Part shown: positions 56,777 through 64,000 of the stretch, piece after piece
How the letters are laid out: each line of letters opens with the position of its first letter
Position numbering within the stretch: position 1 is the stretch's first letter
NCBI RefSeq assembly: GCF_005503625.1
Contig: NZ_SCMX01000011.1
Span: 1-64,000, forward strand
Length of the DNA stretch: 64,000 bases
Direction of reading: 5' to 3'
From: Cupriavidus sp. 2SB
GTDB lineage: Bacteria; Pseudomonadota; Gammaproteobacteria; Burkholderiales; Burkholderiaceae
The notes under the pieces: model-generated
Told to the model about the DNA's origin: nothing
The model's database searches: none
Seen by the model: only the letters and a program-made list of their open reading frames with translations
Made by a program: the position numbers and the translations under genes

Positions 56777-57100
56777 ATGGAAGAGCAAGACATTGTCCGC
56801 TCCCTCGCGGCGCTAGCCCACAACATCCGCCTGCAAGTCTTTCGGATGCTGGTAGTCGCTGGCCCGGGAGGTTTGACCCCGGGGGCCATCGCCGAGGAGC
56901 TTGACGTGCCGAGCGCCACGCTGTCGTTCCACTTGAAGGAACTGATGCACGCGCGCCTGGTGACGCAGCAGCGTGAGGGTCGCAATCTGATCTATCGGGC
57001 AGAGTTCGCCCATATGAACGAGCTGCTCGGCTTCCTGACGGCCAACTGCTGCCAGGGGCATCCCTGCCTGGAAGCCAGCGCTACCTCATGCCAATGCTGA
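56777..57100 (+). CDS. arsR: ArsR-type arsenic-responsive repressor
   Basis: 107 residues. Winged helix (LTPGAIAEELDVPSATLSFH, LKELMHARLVTQQREGRNLI). Arsenite is probably bound by C-terminal cysteines NCCQGHPC, the C95/C96/C102-type site known from Acidithiobacillus ArsR, not by the helix-3 site of plasmid R773. First gene of the arsenic island. It probably represses its own promoter and arsN2. Confidence 0.9.
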   Translation: MEEQDIVRSLAALAHNIRLQVFRMLVVAGPGGLTPGAIAEELDVPSATLSFHLKELMHARLVTQQREGRNLIYRAEFAHMNELLGFLTANCCQGHPCLEASATSCQC

Positions 57101-57201
57101 CGGAAATTCCGCAACAAGAGCCACGGCAAGCGCGCGGCGGCTGCGCCAATTTCATTGAGTCTTCCGATCAGCATCGGGCGGGTCGGTACTGAAGGCAACC
57201 T

Positions 57202-57645
57202 ATGTCGACTCCGACCTTTCGACTTGCTCGCCCCGACGACTTCGCGTCCATCCGTGCGCTGCTGGCCGAAGAAGACCTCCTTGTCGAGGACGTAGCTGCA
57301 GAAAACTCCAGCCGCTTCTTCGTGGCTGTACAGGACGGAAGCCTCTTGGCCTGTGCTGGGTTAGAGCCCTATGGGACGGATGGACTGCTCCGATCAGTCG
57401 CCGTTGCGAAGGATGCCCGCCACAATCAGTTCGGCCGCGTCCTGGTGGACCTCATAGAACGAGATGCCGGGACGATCGGTGTACGACGACTCTACCTGTT
57501 GACGACCTCCGCAGCGGACTACTTTCTCAATCTTGGGTACAGGATCGTCGAGAGAAACGCTGCGCCCGCAGCACTGCAATCCAGCGCGCAGTTCGCCGCT
57601 CTATGTCCAGCATCTGCGACTTGCATGACGAAGGCCACCGCCTGA
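57202..57645 (+). CDS. arsN2: ArsN2-type GNAT acetyltransferase
   Basis: 147 residues. RLARPDDFASIRALLAEEDL, RSVAVAKDARHNQFGRVLVD (acetyl-CoA loop) and RLYLLTTSAADYFLNLGYRI are typical of the GNAT family branch found in ars operons. ArsN members acetylate organic arsenicals such as phosphinothricin-like compounds. The in vivo substrate of ArsN2 is not certain. Located between arsR and the convergent aioA gene. Confidence 0.85.
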   Translation: MSTPTFRLARPDDFASIRALLAEEDLLVEDVAAENSSRFFVAVQDGSLLACAGLEPYGTDGLLRSVAVAKDARHNQFGRVLVDLIERDAGTIGVRRLYLLTTSAADYFLNLGYRIVERNAAPAALQSSAQFAALCPASATCMTKATA

Positions 57646-57699
57646 GGCTGGTGGCCCGTCGACGCCGGCGCGAACGCCGGCGTGCAGTGTGATGCGCGC

Positions 57700-60186
57700 C
57701 TAGGCCGACTCAAAGCGACGTCTCTTGAAGCTGACAGTCTCCTTGAAATCTTCGCTGCTGCCGATTCGGCGAAGATCTGCCCAAGTACCCTTGTAGTAAG
57801 GCACGACATTGCGATCCGTCCACGGTGTGGTCACGTTGCCCATGACACCGTTGTAGTGGCCGAACTGCATGAAGGTCTGATTTCGCTTGATGTCTGGCTC
57901 GAGATAGGCCAGCGCGTAGGTCGAGCCATAATCGTTGTAGACCTCGACCACGTCGCCGGAGCTGATGCCGAGCGCACGTGCATCCTCGGGGTTGATTTCG
58001 AGATAGGCCATCGGCACCCTGGCGCGCACGAATTCGTTGAACTGGTCGTGGTACATCGTTTGCCAGACTTCGTTGACGCGGCCGTTGTTGATCCAGAAAT
58101 GGTACTTGGCCTTCTGGTCTGCTACGGGCTTCGGCAGGCCGGGCCAGGTTGCTGGCTTGAACTCTGCCTTGCCGTCGGCGGTATCGAACTTGCCGTCGGT
58201 GTAGAGCATCTCGGTGCCGACTAGCTTGCCATCGCGATACGCCTGAACCGGCAGTTGAACGCCGTTGTTGCCCATGGCGCGCAGGCGCTCAAAGGTAACG
58301 AGGTTGCCCGTCTTGCCACCCTGGCTATCAATCGGTGCTGCGCCGGGCTGCCCAGCCTGGCGGAATCCGTCATTGAAAGCATCCTCCTCAGTCTTCCAGT
58401 CGAAGCCGCTGAAGCGTGCCGCCATGTCCTGCTTGCCTTCCGCCTCGTACGTGCGCTTGAGGGTATTGGCGATGGCTGCGGCGATCAGGCAATCCGGCCG
58501 CGCCGTGCCCGGCGGATCCATGAACCGATCGGACAGCCGCATCCGGCGCTCACCATTCATTGACGTGAGGTTCATTTCGCCGGGGTGGGCAGCGGGCAGC
58601 ATCAGGTGAGCCCCGTCCGCCAGGGTGGTCGGGTAGAGGTTGATGTTGACAAGGAAGAGGCCGCCCTTGCTTTTCACGGCGTCGTAGATGGCATCCACCA
58701 TCTGTTGCATCGACGCACCGCGTTGGCGGGACATGGCCTCCCGGACGATTCCCGACCGATGAAGAATGACGGCACGATGCTCTTGAGCGTTGAGCGTAGT
58801 CTGGAACGGATTCGCGCCCCATGCCGTGTACATCAAGCCCTTGCCGTGAATGATCTCCTGATCGACATAGATCTTGGTGTTGCCGGGGTATGGCGGCCTG
58901 GCGTAACCCTCCTGGTGCCCACCCATGCGTACGACGCCCGTGCCACGTCGGCCAACATTGTGCGTGGCCAGCACCAGGTCCACGAGTGCGGACTGAATCA
59001 GGTAGTTGTCATTGCCCCAGATAATGCCTTTCTCATAGGCATGCATCGTATGAGGGCGATGGCCAGAGGCCTTCGGCTTGTACGCCCACTCTGCCACGCG
59101 GCGCAGCTTGTCGGCAGGCACGCCAGTGATGCGACTGCATTCATCCAGCGGCAGCTTGTTGGCGCGCAGCGCGGCGTCGAACCCCTTGGTGTAGGTGGCA
59201 ATAAACTCCTTGTCGTGCCAGCCCTGATCCACCACATAGGTAAGCAGCCCATTGAATAGCGCGATATCGGTACCGGGCTCGATATCCAGGTGCAAGACGT
59301 TTTCCTTGCCGGCGGCCTGCTCCGCTACCGCGATCGTTGTCGTGCGGCGCGGGTCGACGAATATCACCTTGGCGGCGGCCATGGTCTCGCCGGGGAAGCG
59401 CTGCTTGCGCTTGTCCATCGTCTGGCCCTGCAGGTTCGGCAGCCAGTGGGCGAGGAAATAGTTGGTCTGCGTCTCGTATGAGTTGCAGCCAATCGCCATG
59501 ATCACATCGGCTAGTTCCGCGTCCTCGTAACTGTTGTTCAGCTCCCCAATTCCCATCTCGCGCGTGGCGTGGCATTCGGAGTTGTAGGCCGGGCGGTTAT
59601 GGATGCGCACCAGCGGCGTTTTCAGCGCCGTGAACATCAGCTTGCCTGTGCCCCAGGTGTTCTCGAAGCCACCGCCAGCGCCACCGTGATCGAAGCAGTC
59701 AAACGCCAGTGCGGCGGGGCCGTCCCGATCGAGGATCTTCTTGGTCAGGCCGGCATAGAGTGCAAGGGCATCGTCCCAACTGGTGTCCACCCACTGGTCG
59801 GAAACATAGACGCGCGGGCTGCGCAGTCGCGCACGGCCCACGCCATCCGGCGTGAACATTACCTTGGCCAGTTGACCACCGCGCGTGGACGAGAGCCCCT
59901 TGTTCACCGAGCACTGCTTGTCAGGCACGATCATGATGTTCTGGCGCCGGCCATCGCGATCGACGATCGTGTTCTGCATGGCAGGTGTCATGATCACAGT
60001 CAGCGGTGGAAGCTGCTTGCGAAAATCCAGGCCGAGTGCGTTCTCGCCCGGCGCTCGGCCGCCTTCGCTATTTTCCGGCCACTTGTAGACGTGATACCCA
60101 CATCCGACAATGCAGAAGTGGCATGTCAGGTTGGTCCGCTGCGCGCTCACGGGCGGCAATGTCACCCGATCCTTGTTCGTTGCCAT
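57700..60186 (-). CDS. aioA: Arsenite oxidase large (molybdopterin) subunit
   Basis: 828 residues. [15 protein letters not shown] carries the [3Fe-4S] ligands C22, C25 and C29 (C-x2-C-x3-C), characteristic of AioA within the DMSO reductase superfamily. [56 protein letters not shown] and [19 protein letters not shown] match AioA throughout. Length is normal. Oxidises As(III) to As(V) in the periplasm with AioB. It carries no Tat signal itself and would be exported with AioB, whose gene lies 12 nt upstream. Confidence 0.96.
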   Translation of the reverse strand: MATNKDRVTLPPVSAQRTNLTCHFCIVGCGYHVYKWPENSEGGRAPGENALGLDFRKQLPPLTVIMTPAMQNTIVDRDGRRQNIMIVPDKQCSVNKGLSSTRGGQLAKVMFTPDGVGRARLRSPRVYVSDQWVDTSWDDALALYAGLTKKILDRDGPAALAFDCFDHGGAGGGFENTWGTGKLMFTALKTPLVRIHNRPAYNSECHATREMGIGELNNSYEDAELADVIMAIGCNSYETQTNYFLAHWLPNLQGQTMDKRKQRFPGETMAAAKVIFVDPRRTTTIAVAEQAAGKENVLHLDIEPGTDIALFNGLLTYVVDQGWHDKEFIATYTKGFDAALRANKLPLDECSRITGVPADKLRRVAEWAYKPKASGHRPHTMHAYEKGIIWGNDNYLIQSALVDLVLATHNVGRRGTGVVRMGGHQEGYARPPYPGNTKIYVDQEIIHGKGLMYTAWGANPFQTTLNAQEHRAVILHRSGIVREAMSRQRGASMQQMVDAIYDAVKSKGGLFLVNINLYPTTLADGAHLMLPAAHPGEMNLTSMNGERRMRLSDRFMDPPGTARPDCLIAAAIANTLKRTYEAEGKQDMAARFSGFDWKTEEDAFNDGFRQAGQPGAAPIDSQGGKTGNLVTFERLRAMGNNGVQLPVQAYRDGKLVGTEMLYTDGKFDTADGKAEFKPATWPGLPKPVADQKAKYHFWINNGRVNEVWQTMYHDQFNEFVRARVPMAYLEINPEDARALGISSGDVVEVYNDYGSTYALAYLEPDIKRNQTFMQFGHYNGVMGNVTTPWTDRNVVPYYKGTWADLRRIGSSEDFKETVSFKRRRFESA

Positions 60187-60198
60187 GGCAGTGCCCCC

Positions 60199-60717
60199 TT
60201 ACAGCAGGTTGGCTTGACGGCCGTAGATCAACCCGTCGACGCCAATGGCTTTCACGCTGCCATCTGCGGCGCTGTACTCGAGCTGGATTCTCGGAAGATT
60301 CTCGGTGGCCTGGCCGGATACCATCTGCCCGGACTTCTCGGGGTCAAAGATGCTGAAATGACAGGGGCATCGGAATGTGCGCGCCGTGGAGTCATAGGCG
60401 ACCGGGCAACCCATGTGCGTACAGAGCGTGCTGTAGGCAACAATGTCACGGTCGGGGCCAACGCCACCTGGAACCGGCGCACCCGTCTTGATTACCGCGC
60501 ATGGCGATGAGGCATCAGGGTACGTAAAGGTGACCGGTGTGTTGGGCCGAAGCTGGCCAGCCCGTGCGATCACCTTAGGCTTGAATGGCAAGGTCGTGCG
60601 ACCTACGTCCGCTGGTGGCGCGGCAGCACCGGCCGGACTCACCACCGTACCCGAGATGCTTACGCCGGCCGCGGAACCGCCAGCAGCCTTCAGAAACTGC
60701 CTGCGCGAAATTGACAT
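60199..60717 (-). CDS. aioB: Arsenite oxidase small (Rieske) subunit
   Basis: 172 residues from the ATG at 60717 (RBS GGAGGG). Twin-arginine signal [15 protein letters not shown] at the N-terminus. Rieske [2Fe-2S] ligands CTHMGC and CPCHFSIFD, with both extra cysteines for the disulphide. Transfers electrons from AioA to cytochrome or azurin. First gene of aioBA, on the strand opposite to arsR and arsD. aioX, aioS and aioR regulators are not in the window. Confidence 0.95.
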   Translation of the reverse strand: MSISRRQFLKAAGGSAAGVSISGTVVSPAGAAAPPADVGRTTLPFKPKVIARAGQLRPNTPVTFTYPDASSPCAVIKTGAPVPGGVGPDRDIVAYSTLCTHMGCPVAYDSTARTFRCPCHFSIFDPEKSGQMVSGQATENLPRIQLEYSAADGSVKAIGVDGLIYGRQANLL

Positions 60718-61147
60718 GTCGCCCTCCTTCCAAATGCGATCTCGGACCGAGCTGGGTGGCCTGAGGTACATCGTGGTCGCGGGGCTTTAGAGGGCGATTT
60801 GCCGGGCGGCCGCGCTCCCCGAGGGATCACGCGACTAGATCTTGATAATTCTGGAATTGTGTAACTAATTTCTAGGGCAATGACAGCCCCACTGCAAGTT
60901 GCATAGCAAAATAAAGCGGCGCCGATGGTCACGATGTTTGTACGCCATAGAGCACATCAAACAAACAGTGGGTAGTCTGATCTAGCGCAAGGAAAACAGC
61001 GCATGCAATCTCTTTATTTTGATAATATTGGAAACATGGAATTATGGGAACGCCGGAGCGATTCCTTCCCGTCTCCCTGAACACCGCACACCGTTCACCG
61101 ATTGCTGTCAGCGAGCCCGAGGGCCGACTTTTTGAAAGGAAGTCATC
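60718..61147. promoter_or_regulatory. Divergent aioB/arsD promoter region
   Basis: About 430 nt without a gene. The AT-rich stretch near 61010-61045 (TTTATTTTGATAATATTGGAAA) is the best promoter/operator candidate for arsDA. No clear sigma-54 -24/-12 motif was identified for aioBA. AAAGGAAG lies before the arsD ATG. Confidence 0.4.
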
Positions 61148-61513
61148 ATGAAAAAGCTGGAAGTGTTTGACCCTGCCATGTGTTGCTCGACGGGGGTCTG
61201 TGGCGTGGATATAGATCCGATCCTGGCGCAATTCGCGGCCGACCTCAAATGGGTCGAAGAACAAGGTGTCACTGTGACCCGGTACAACCTGGGGCAGGAG
61301 CCTCAAGCATTCGTGGCCAACCCCTCTGTGGTCAAGGAAATGGAGGGTGGCATGGATCGTCTGCCCATCATTGCAATCGATGGCCATATTGTATCCACCG
61401 GCATGTACCCCTCGCGCCAACACCTGGCGCAGAAGCTCAATCTTGCGCCGGCAACGGCCGAGAAGCCGCGGGTCAAGGCGGGTAGCTGCACACCCGGCTC
61501 CGGCTGCTGTTGA
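61148..61513 (+). CDS. arsD: ArsD arsenic metallochaperone
   Basis: 121 residues. VFDPAMCCSTGVCG puts C12, C13 and C18 at the exact positions that bind As(III) and hand it to ArsA. A C-terminal vicinal pair (GSCTPGSGCC) is also present, as in longer ArsD proteins. RBS AAAGGA. Co-transcribed with arsA, 13 nt downstream. Confidence 0.95.
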   Translation: MKKLEVFDPAMCCSTGVCGVDIDPILAQFAADLKWVEEQGVTVTRYNLGQEPQAFVANPSVVKEMEGGMDRLPIIAIDGHIVSTGMYPSRQHLAQKLNLAPATAEKPRVKAGSCTPGSGCC

Positions 61514-61525
61514 AGCGGGGACGCC

Positions 61526-63313
61526 ATGACCTTGCCTTCTACACGTACCCGCTATCTGTTCTTCACCGGGAAAGGCGGGGTCGGTAAGACCTCGCTATCC
61601 TGTGCCACCGGGCTGGCCTTGGCCGAAGCCGGGCGTTCGGTGCTCATCGTTAGCACGGACCCTGCGTCTAACCTGGACGAGGTGCTGGGCGTAGGCCTGA
61701 GTCAACTGCCAACGGCGATCCCCGGGGCGCCTGGCCTGCACGCGCTGAACATCGACCCGGAAGCGGCGGCACACGCCTACCGGGAGCGGATGGTGGCCCC
61801 TTACCGAGGCATATTGCCGGCTGCTGCAATCCAAAGCATGGAGGAGCAGTTCTCCGGCGCGTGCACCGTCGAGATTGCTGCGTTCGACGAGTTCTCGAAA
61901 CTCCTTGGCGACTCGTCCGGTACGGCCGACTTTGACCATGTCATCTTCGACACGGCTCCCACCGGACACACCCTGCGTCTGCTGACAATGCCCTCGGCAT
62001 GGGACGAGTTCATTTCCTCATCCACTGGCGGCGCCTCCTGCCTCGGTCCGCTGGCCGGGCTGGAAAAACAGAAGGCGCTATACGCGGCAACCGTCGATCG
62101 TCTTTCCAATGCAGACGAGACCACGGTCATCCTGGTTGCCCGTGCCGATACCGCATCCTTGAGGGAAGCCAATCGCACGGGTGCCGAACTGGCGGATCTT
62201 GGGATACGTAACCAGGCCCTGGTCATCAATGGCCTGTTCACGGACGCCGGCTCCGGCGACCCAACGGCGACGGCCATGGCGCAGTTGGCGGACGAAGCAT
62301 TGGCAAACATCCCGGCCGAATTGGCCGGGTTGCCGCAGGCGCGTATCCCCTTCCTGCCGCGTGGCACCGTCGGATTGGACGCGCTACGCGAAATGGCCCA
62401 TCCCGAGACTGTGGCATTGCCGACCAGTCACGAGATGCCCGAAACCAGCTTGCCACCTGGCTTGAGCGGTCTGGTCGAGCGCATGGCGTCGGCCGGCCAT
62501 GGCGTCATCATGACGATGGGCAAAGGCGGCGTGGGCAAGACCACTGTCGCTGCAGCAGTTGCCGTGGCACTTGCGAAGAAGGGCCATCGGGTCGTGCTTT
62601 CAACGACTGACCCGGCTGCGCATATTGCCGCCACCATTGAAGGCGAGCTTCCTGGCCTGACGATCGCCCGAATCGACCCAGCGGAGGAAGTGCGACGGTA
62701 CACGGAGGAGGTGCTCTCCAAGGCTGGCCAGCAACTCGACGCCGCTGGGCGCGCGATGCTGGAAGAGGACCTGCGTTCGCCATGCACCGAGGAAATTGCC
62801 GTATTCCGAGCCTTTGCCCGCACCGTCGACGAAGGCAAGGACGGATTCGTGGTGTTGGACACGGCCCCCACAGGCCACACGATCCTGTTGCTCGATGCGG
62901 CGGAGGCCTACCACCGGGAAGTGATGCGCACGCAAGGGGATATGCCTGAGGCTGTGCGGCAGTTGTTGCCCAGGCTGCGCGACCCTGGCTATACGCGAGT
63001 GCTTATTGTTACCTTGCCGGAGGCCACGCCCGTTCACGAGGCGGAGCGTCTTGCCAAGGACCTGGCCCGAGCTGGTATCAAGCCTTACGCGTGGGTCATC
63101 AACCAATCGCTCCTGGCGAGTGGGACGACGCACCCCGTGCTGTGCCAGCGCGGCGCTTACGAGGTGCCTTTCATTCGCCGCGTCGTCGACGAGCTGGCGC
63201 AAAGCTGCGCCCTAATACCGTGGCTCTCCGAGTCCCCAGTCGGAGTCAAGGGCCTGGAGCATCTGGTCGCTCGCGAGCCAAACCGCGAGCCCGATCCATC
63301 TTCTGTGAGGTAA
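61526..63313 (+). CDS. arsA: ArsA arsenite/antimonite-translocating ATPase
   Basis: 595 residues, two homologous halves. Walker A KGGVGKTS in half 1 (near 11-22) and KGGVGKTT in half 2 (near 333), each followed by the ArsA signature DTAPTGHT (about 142 and 446). Receives As(III) from ArsD and drives an ArsB-type efflux pump. No arsB or acr3 is in the window, so the pump may lie beyond the right edge. Its stop is 5 nt before the DUF2703 gene. Confidence 0.95.
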   Translation: MTLPSTRTRYLFFTGKGGVGKTSLSCATGLALAEAGRSVLIVSTDPASNLDEVLGVGLSQLPTAIPGAPGLHALNIDPEAAAHAYRERMVAPYRGILPAAAIQSMEEQFSGACTVEIAAFDEFSKLLGDSSGTADFDHVIFDTAPTGHTLRLLTMPSAWDEFISSSTGGASCLGPLAGLEKQKALYAATVDRLSNADETTVILVARADTASLREANRTGAELADLGIRNQALVINGLFTDAGSGDPTATAMAQLADEALANIPAELAGLPQARIPFLPRGTVGLDALREMAHPETVALPTSHEMPETSLPPGLSGLVERMASAGHGVIMTMGKGGVGKTTVAAAVAVALAKKGHRVVLSTTDPAAHIAATIEGELPGLTIARIDPAEEVRRYTEEVLSKAGQQLDAAGRAMLEEDLRSPCTEEIAVFRAFARTVDEGKDGFVVLDTAPTGHTILLLDAAEAYHREVMRTQGDMPEAVRQLLPRLRDPGYTRVLIVTLPEATPVHEAERLAKDLARAGIKPYAWVINQSLLASGTTHPVLCQRGAYEVPFIRRVVDELAQSCALIPWLSESPVGVKGLEHLVAREPNREPDPSSVR

Positions 63314-63317
63314 CACC

Positions 63318-63710
63318 GTGAAGACACTTCCTATCGTTTGGCAGCGCCTCGTTTCCGGTGGGGAAACTTGCCCACGATGCGCTGGCACCGGAGATGAGGT
63401 TGAGCGGGCCTACCGGCAACTGCGCGAGCAGTTGATGCCGCTGGGCATCGAGCCAGTATTGGAGACTCGAGAGATTGATGACGCCACCTTCAAGGCCAAT
63501 CCGTCTGAATCCAATCGGATCTGGATTGCGGGAAAACCGATGGAGGAATGGGTCAATGCCTCGGTAGGCAGCAGCCCCTGCTGTTCGGTTTGCGGCGACT
63601 CCGAATGTCGCACCGTCGACGTTGGTGGGACCGCCTACGAGGTAGTGCCAGAGGACTTGCTGGTCAAGGCCGGGCTCATTGCCGCGCTGACGATGAATGC
63701 GGAAAAGTAG
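63318..63710 (+). CDS. DUF2703 family protein in the arsenic operon
   Basis: 130 residues from a GTG at 63318. GETCPRCAGTGDEVERAYRQ, PVLETREIDDATFKANPSES, SNRIWIAGKPMEEWVNASVG and CCSVCGDSECRTVDVGG define DUF2703, which often sits beside arsD/arsA and mercury or arsenic genes. Cysteine pairs CPRC and CCSVC suggest metalloid or metal binding. Function not established. Confidence 0.85.
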   Translation: MKTLPIVWQRLVSGGETCPRCAGTGDEVERAYRQLREQLMPLGIEPVLETREIDDATFKANPSESNRIWIAGKPMEEWVNASVGSSPCCSVCGDSECRTVDVGGTAYEVVPEDLLVKAGLIAALTMNAEK

Positions 63711-63716
63711 GAACGG

Positions 63717-63887
63717 ATGTGCCATCTGCAACTAGACGTCACGTTGGGACCGAGCGACATATTTGCCGTGTTGAGCTACGAGCGAGCGACAGGTCAAGCA
63801 CGAAGTTCTCGCGCGGAACCCGGCCGCCCGGCCGGCGAGATGCATAAGCCGCTTGACCTTCCCCCTGTAGCAAGGTCGATAGTGTGA
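63717..63887 (+). CDS. Possible 56-residue protein
   Basis: A short frame beginning MCHLQLDVTLGPSD, with weak RBS, ending across the MerR-type promoter. Composition is only weakly protein-like. It could be the remnant of a gene broken at the island edge. Confidence 0.25.
   Translation: MCHLQLDVTLGPSDIFAVLSYERATGQARSSRAEPGRPAGEMHKPLDLPPVARSIV
63853..63883 (+). promoter_or_regulatory. MerR-type metal-responsive promoter
   Basis: TTGACC, a long 19-nt spacer containing a dyad GACCTT..AAGGTC, then GATAGT. The extended 19-bp spacer with central dyad is the hallmark of MerR-family operators (CueR/PbrR/CadR type). No merR gene was found next to it in the window. Confidence 0.6.
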
Positions 63888-63943
63888 ATAGGACCACCCT
63901 GATTGGGCGCCAATACATCATCGCCCGGCACTGGAAGTGCACA

Positions 63944-64000
63944 ATGACTGACTTGTCTTCCCTTCCATTGGCGGAAGCCGTCTATGCCGCGTACGCACTG
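63944..64000 (+). CDS. Partial CDS at right edge, MerR-controlled
   Basis: Starts MTDLSSLPLAEAVYAAYAL and runs off the window. An upstream in-frame GTG at 63884 is possible but would overlap the promoter. It lies 60 nt after the MerR-type promoter, so it is probably a metal-resistance gene. Too short to identify. Confidence 0.4.
   Translation, partial: MTDLSSLPLAEAVYAAYAL

Noticed and set aside
58585-60510. Plus-strand frames over aioBA
   Set aside because: Antisense to clearly identified arsenite oxidase genes.
1-64000. CRISPR array, rRNA or tRNA genes
   Set aside because: No regularly spaced direct repeats of CRISPR type and no recognisable rRNA or tRNA sequence were seen; the recurring leader hairpins are not evenly spaced and lie before genes.

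Overview
This 64-kb window has high GC, dense bacterial genes and lipoproteins with canonical lipoboxes. Together with the gene families it suggests a Burkholderiales host (Cupriavidus, Ralstonia or Burkholderia type). Most of it looks like a plasmid or large integrative-element backbone: it has a PRTRC cassette with its own ParB, a KfrA-like protein, SbcC/SbcD-like proteins, an RDF-like protein and many lineage-specific orphans. An accessory arsenic island lies at the right end. No rRNA, tRNA or CRISPR array was recognised, and neither were a replication initiator or conjugation genes.

Layout. (1) 1-7.7 kb: a minus-strand, mostly end-overlapping run with a DUF5131 protein, zinc-ribbon proteins, a DUF1173 protein and a UvrD-like helicase. 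(2) 7.8-11.9 kb: plus-strand orphans and an N-6 methylase-like protein without the NPPY/F motif. (3) 12-17.3 kb: an M30-type metallopeptidase lipoprotein, small lipoproteins, an integrase remnant, a FitAB-like toxin-antitoxin pair with its operator, and decayed small genes. (4) 17.3-23.4 kb: the PRTRC operon (ParB, E, C, F, B, A, ThiF). Its C, B, ThiF and A proteins read as a ubiquitin-like protein, an E2, an E1 and a JAB protease. (5) 23.4-34.2 kb: many unknown genes in short operons, including a DUF932 gene split by a complete group II intron that encodes its own reverse transcriptase and HNH protein. (6) 34.3-36.6 kb: bactofilin and two further minus-strand genes. (7) 36.7-45.9 kb: a candidate non-coding transcript, then RDF-like, SbcD-like, SbcC-like and DndC/PAPS-reductase-like genes. 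(8) 46-56.7 kb: mixed accessory genes, including a degenerate tyrosine recombinase, a DUF6884 protein, KfrA, an SOS-controlled ImuA, a minimal ATP-dependent DNA ligase and a YedK/SRAP gene cut off at its 3' end. (9) 56.7-64 kb: the arsenic island with arsR, arsN2, aioBA (arsenite oxidase), arsD, arsA and a DUF2703 gene.

The most unusual feature is at RNA level. Eight transcription units between 9 and 45 kb start with the same short element: a GCGTC-NNN-GACGC hairpin (GCGC variants in two copies) followed by ATCGAC. In four units it sits about 11-12 nt after a recognisable -10 box, which places it at the 5' end of the mRNA. At least 12 genes in these units, and four more weakly, also carry a pair of hairpins directly before the start codon. 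The first is a nested CCC..GGG..CCC..GGG stem. The second usually holds the Shine-Dalgarno sequence. Stem sequences differ from gene to gene while pairing is kept, so the window itself shows covariation. I read this as an element-wide post-transcriptional control system; I do not recognise it, and its regulator is not identified here.
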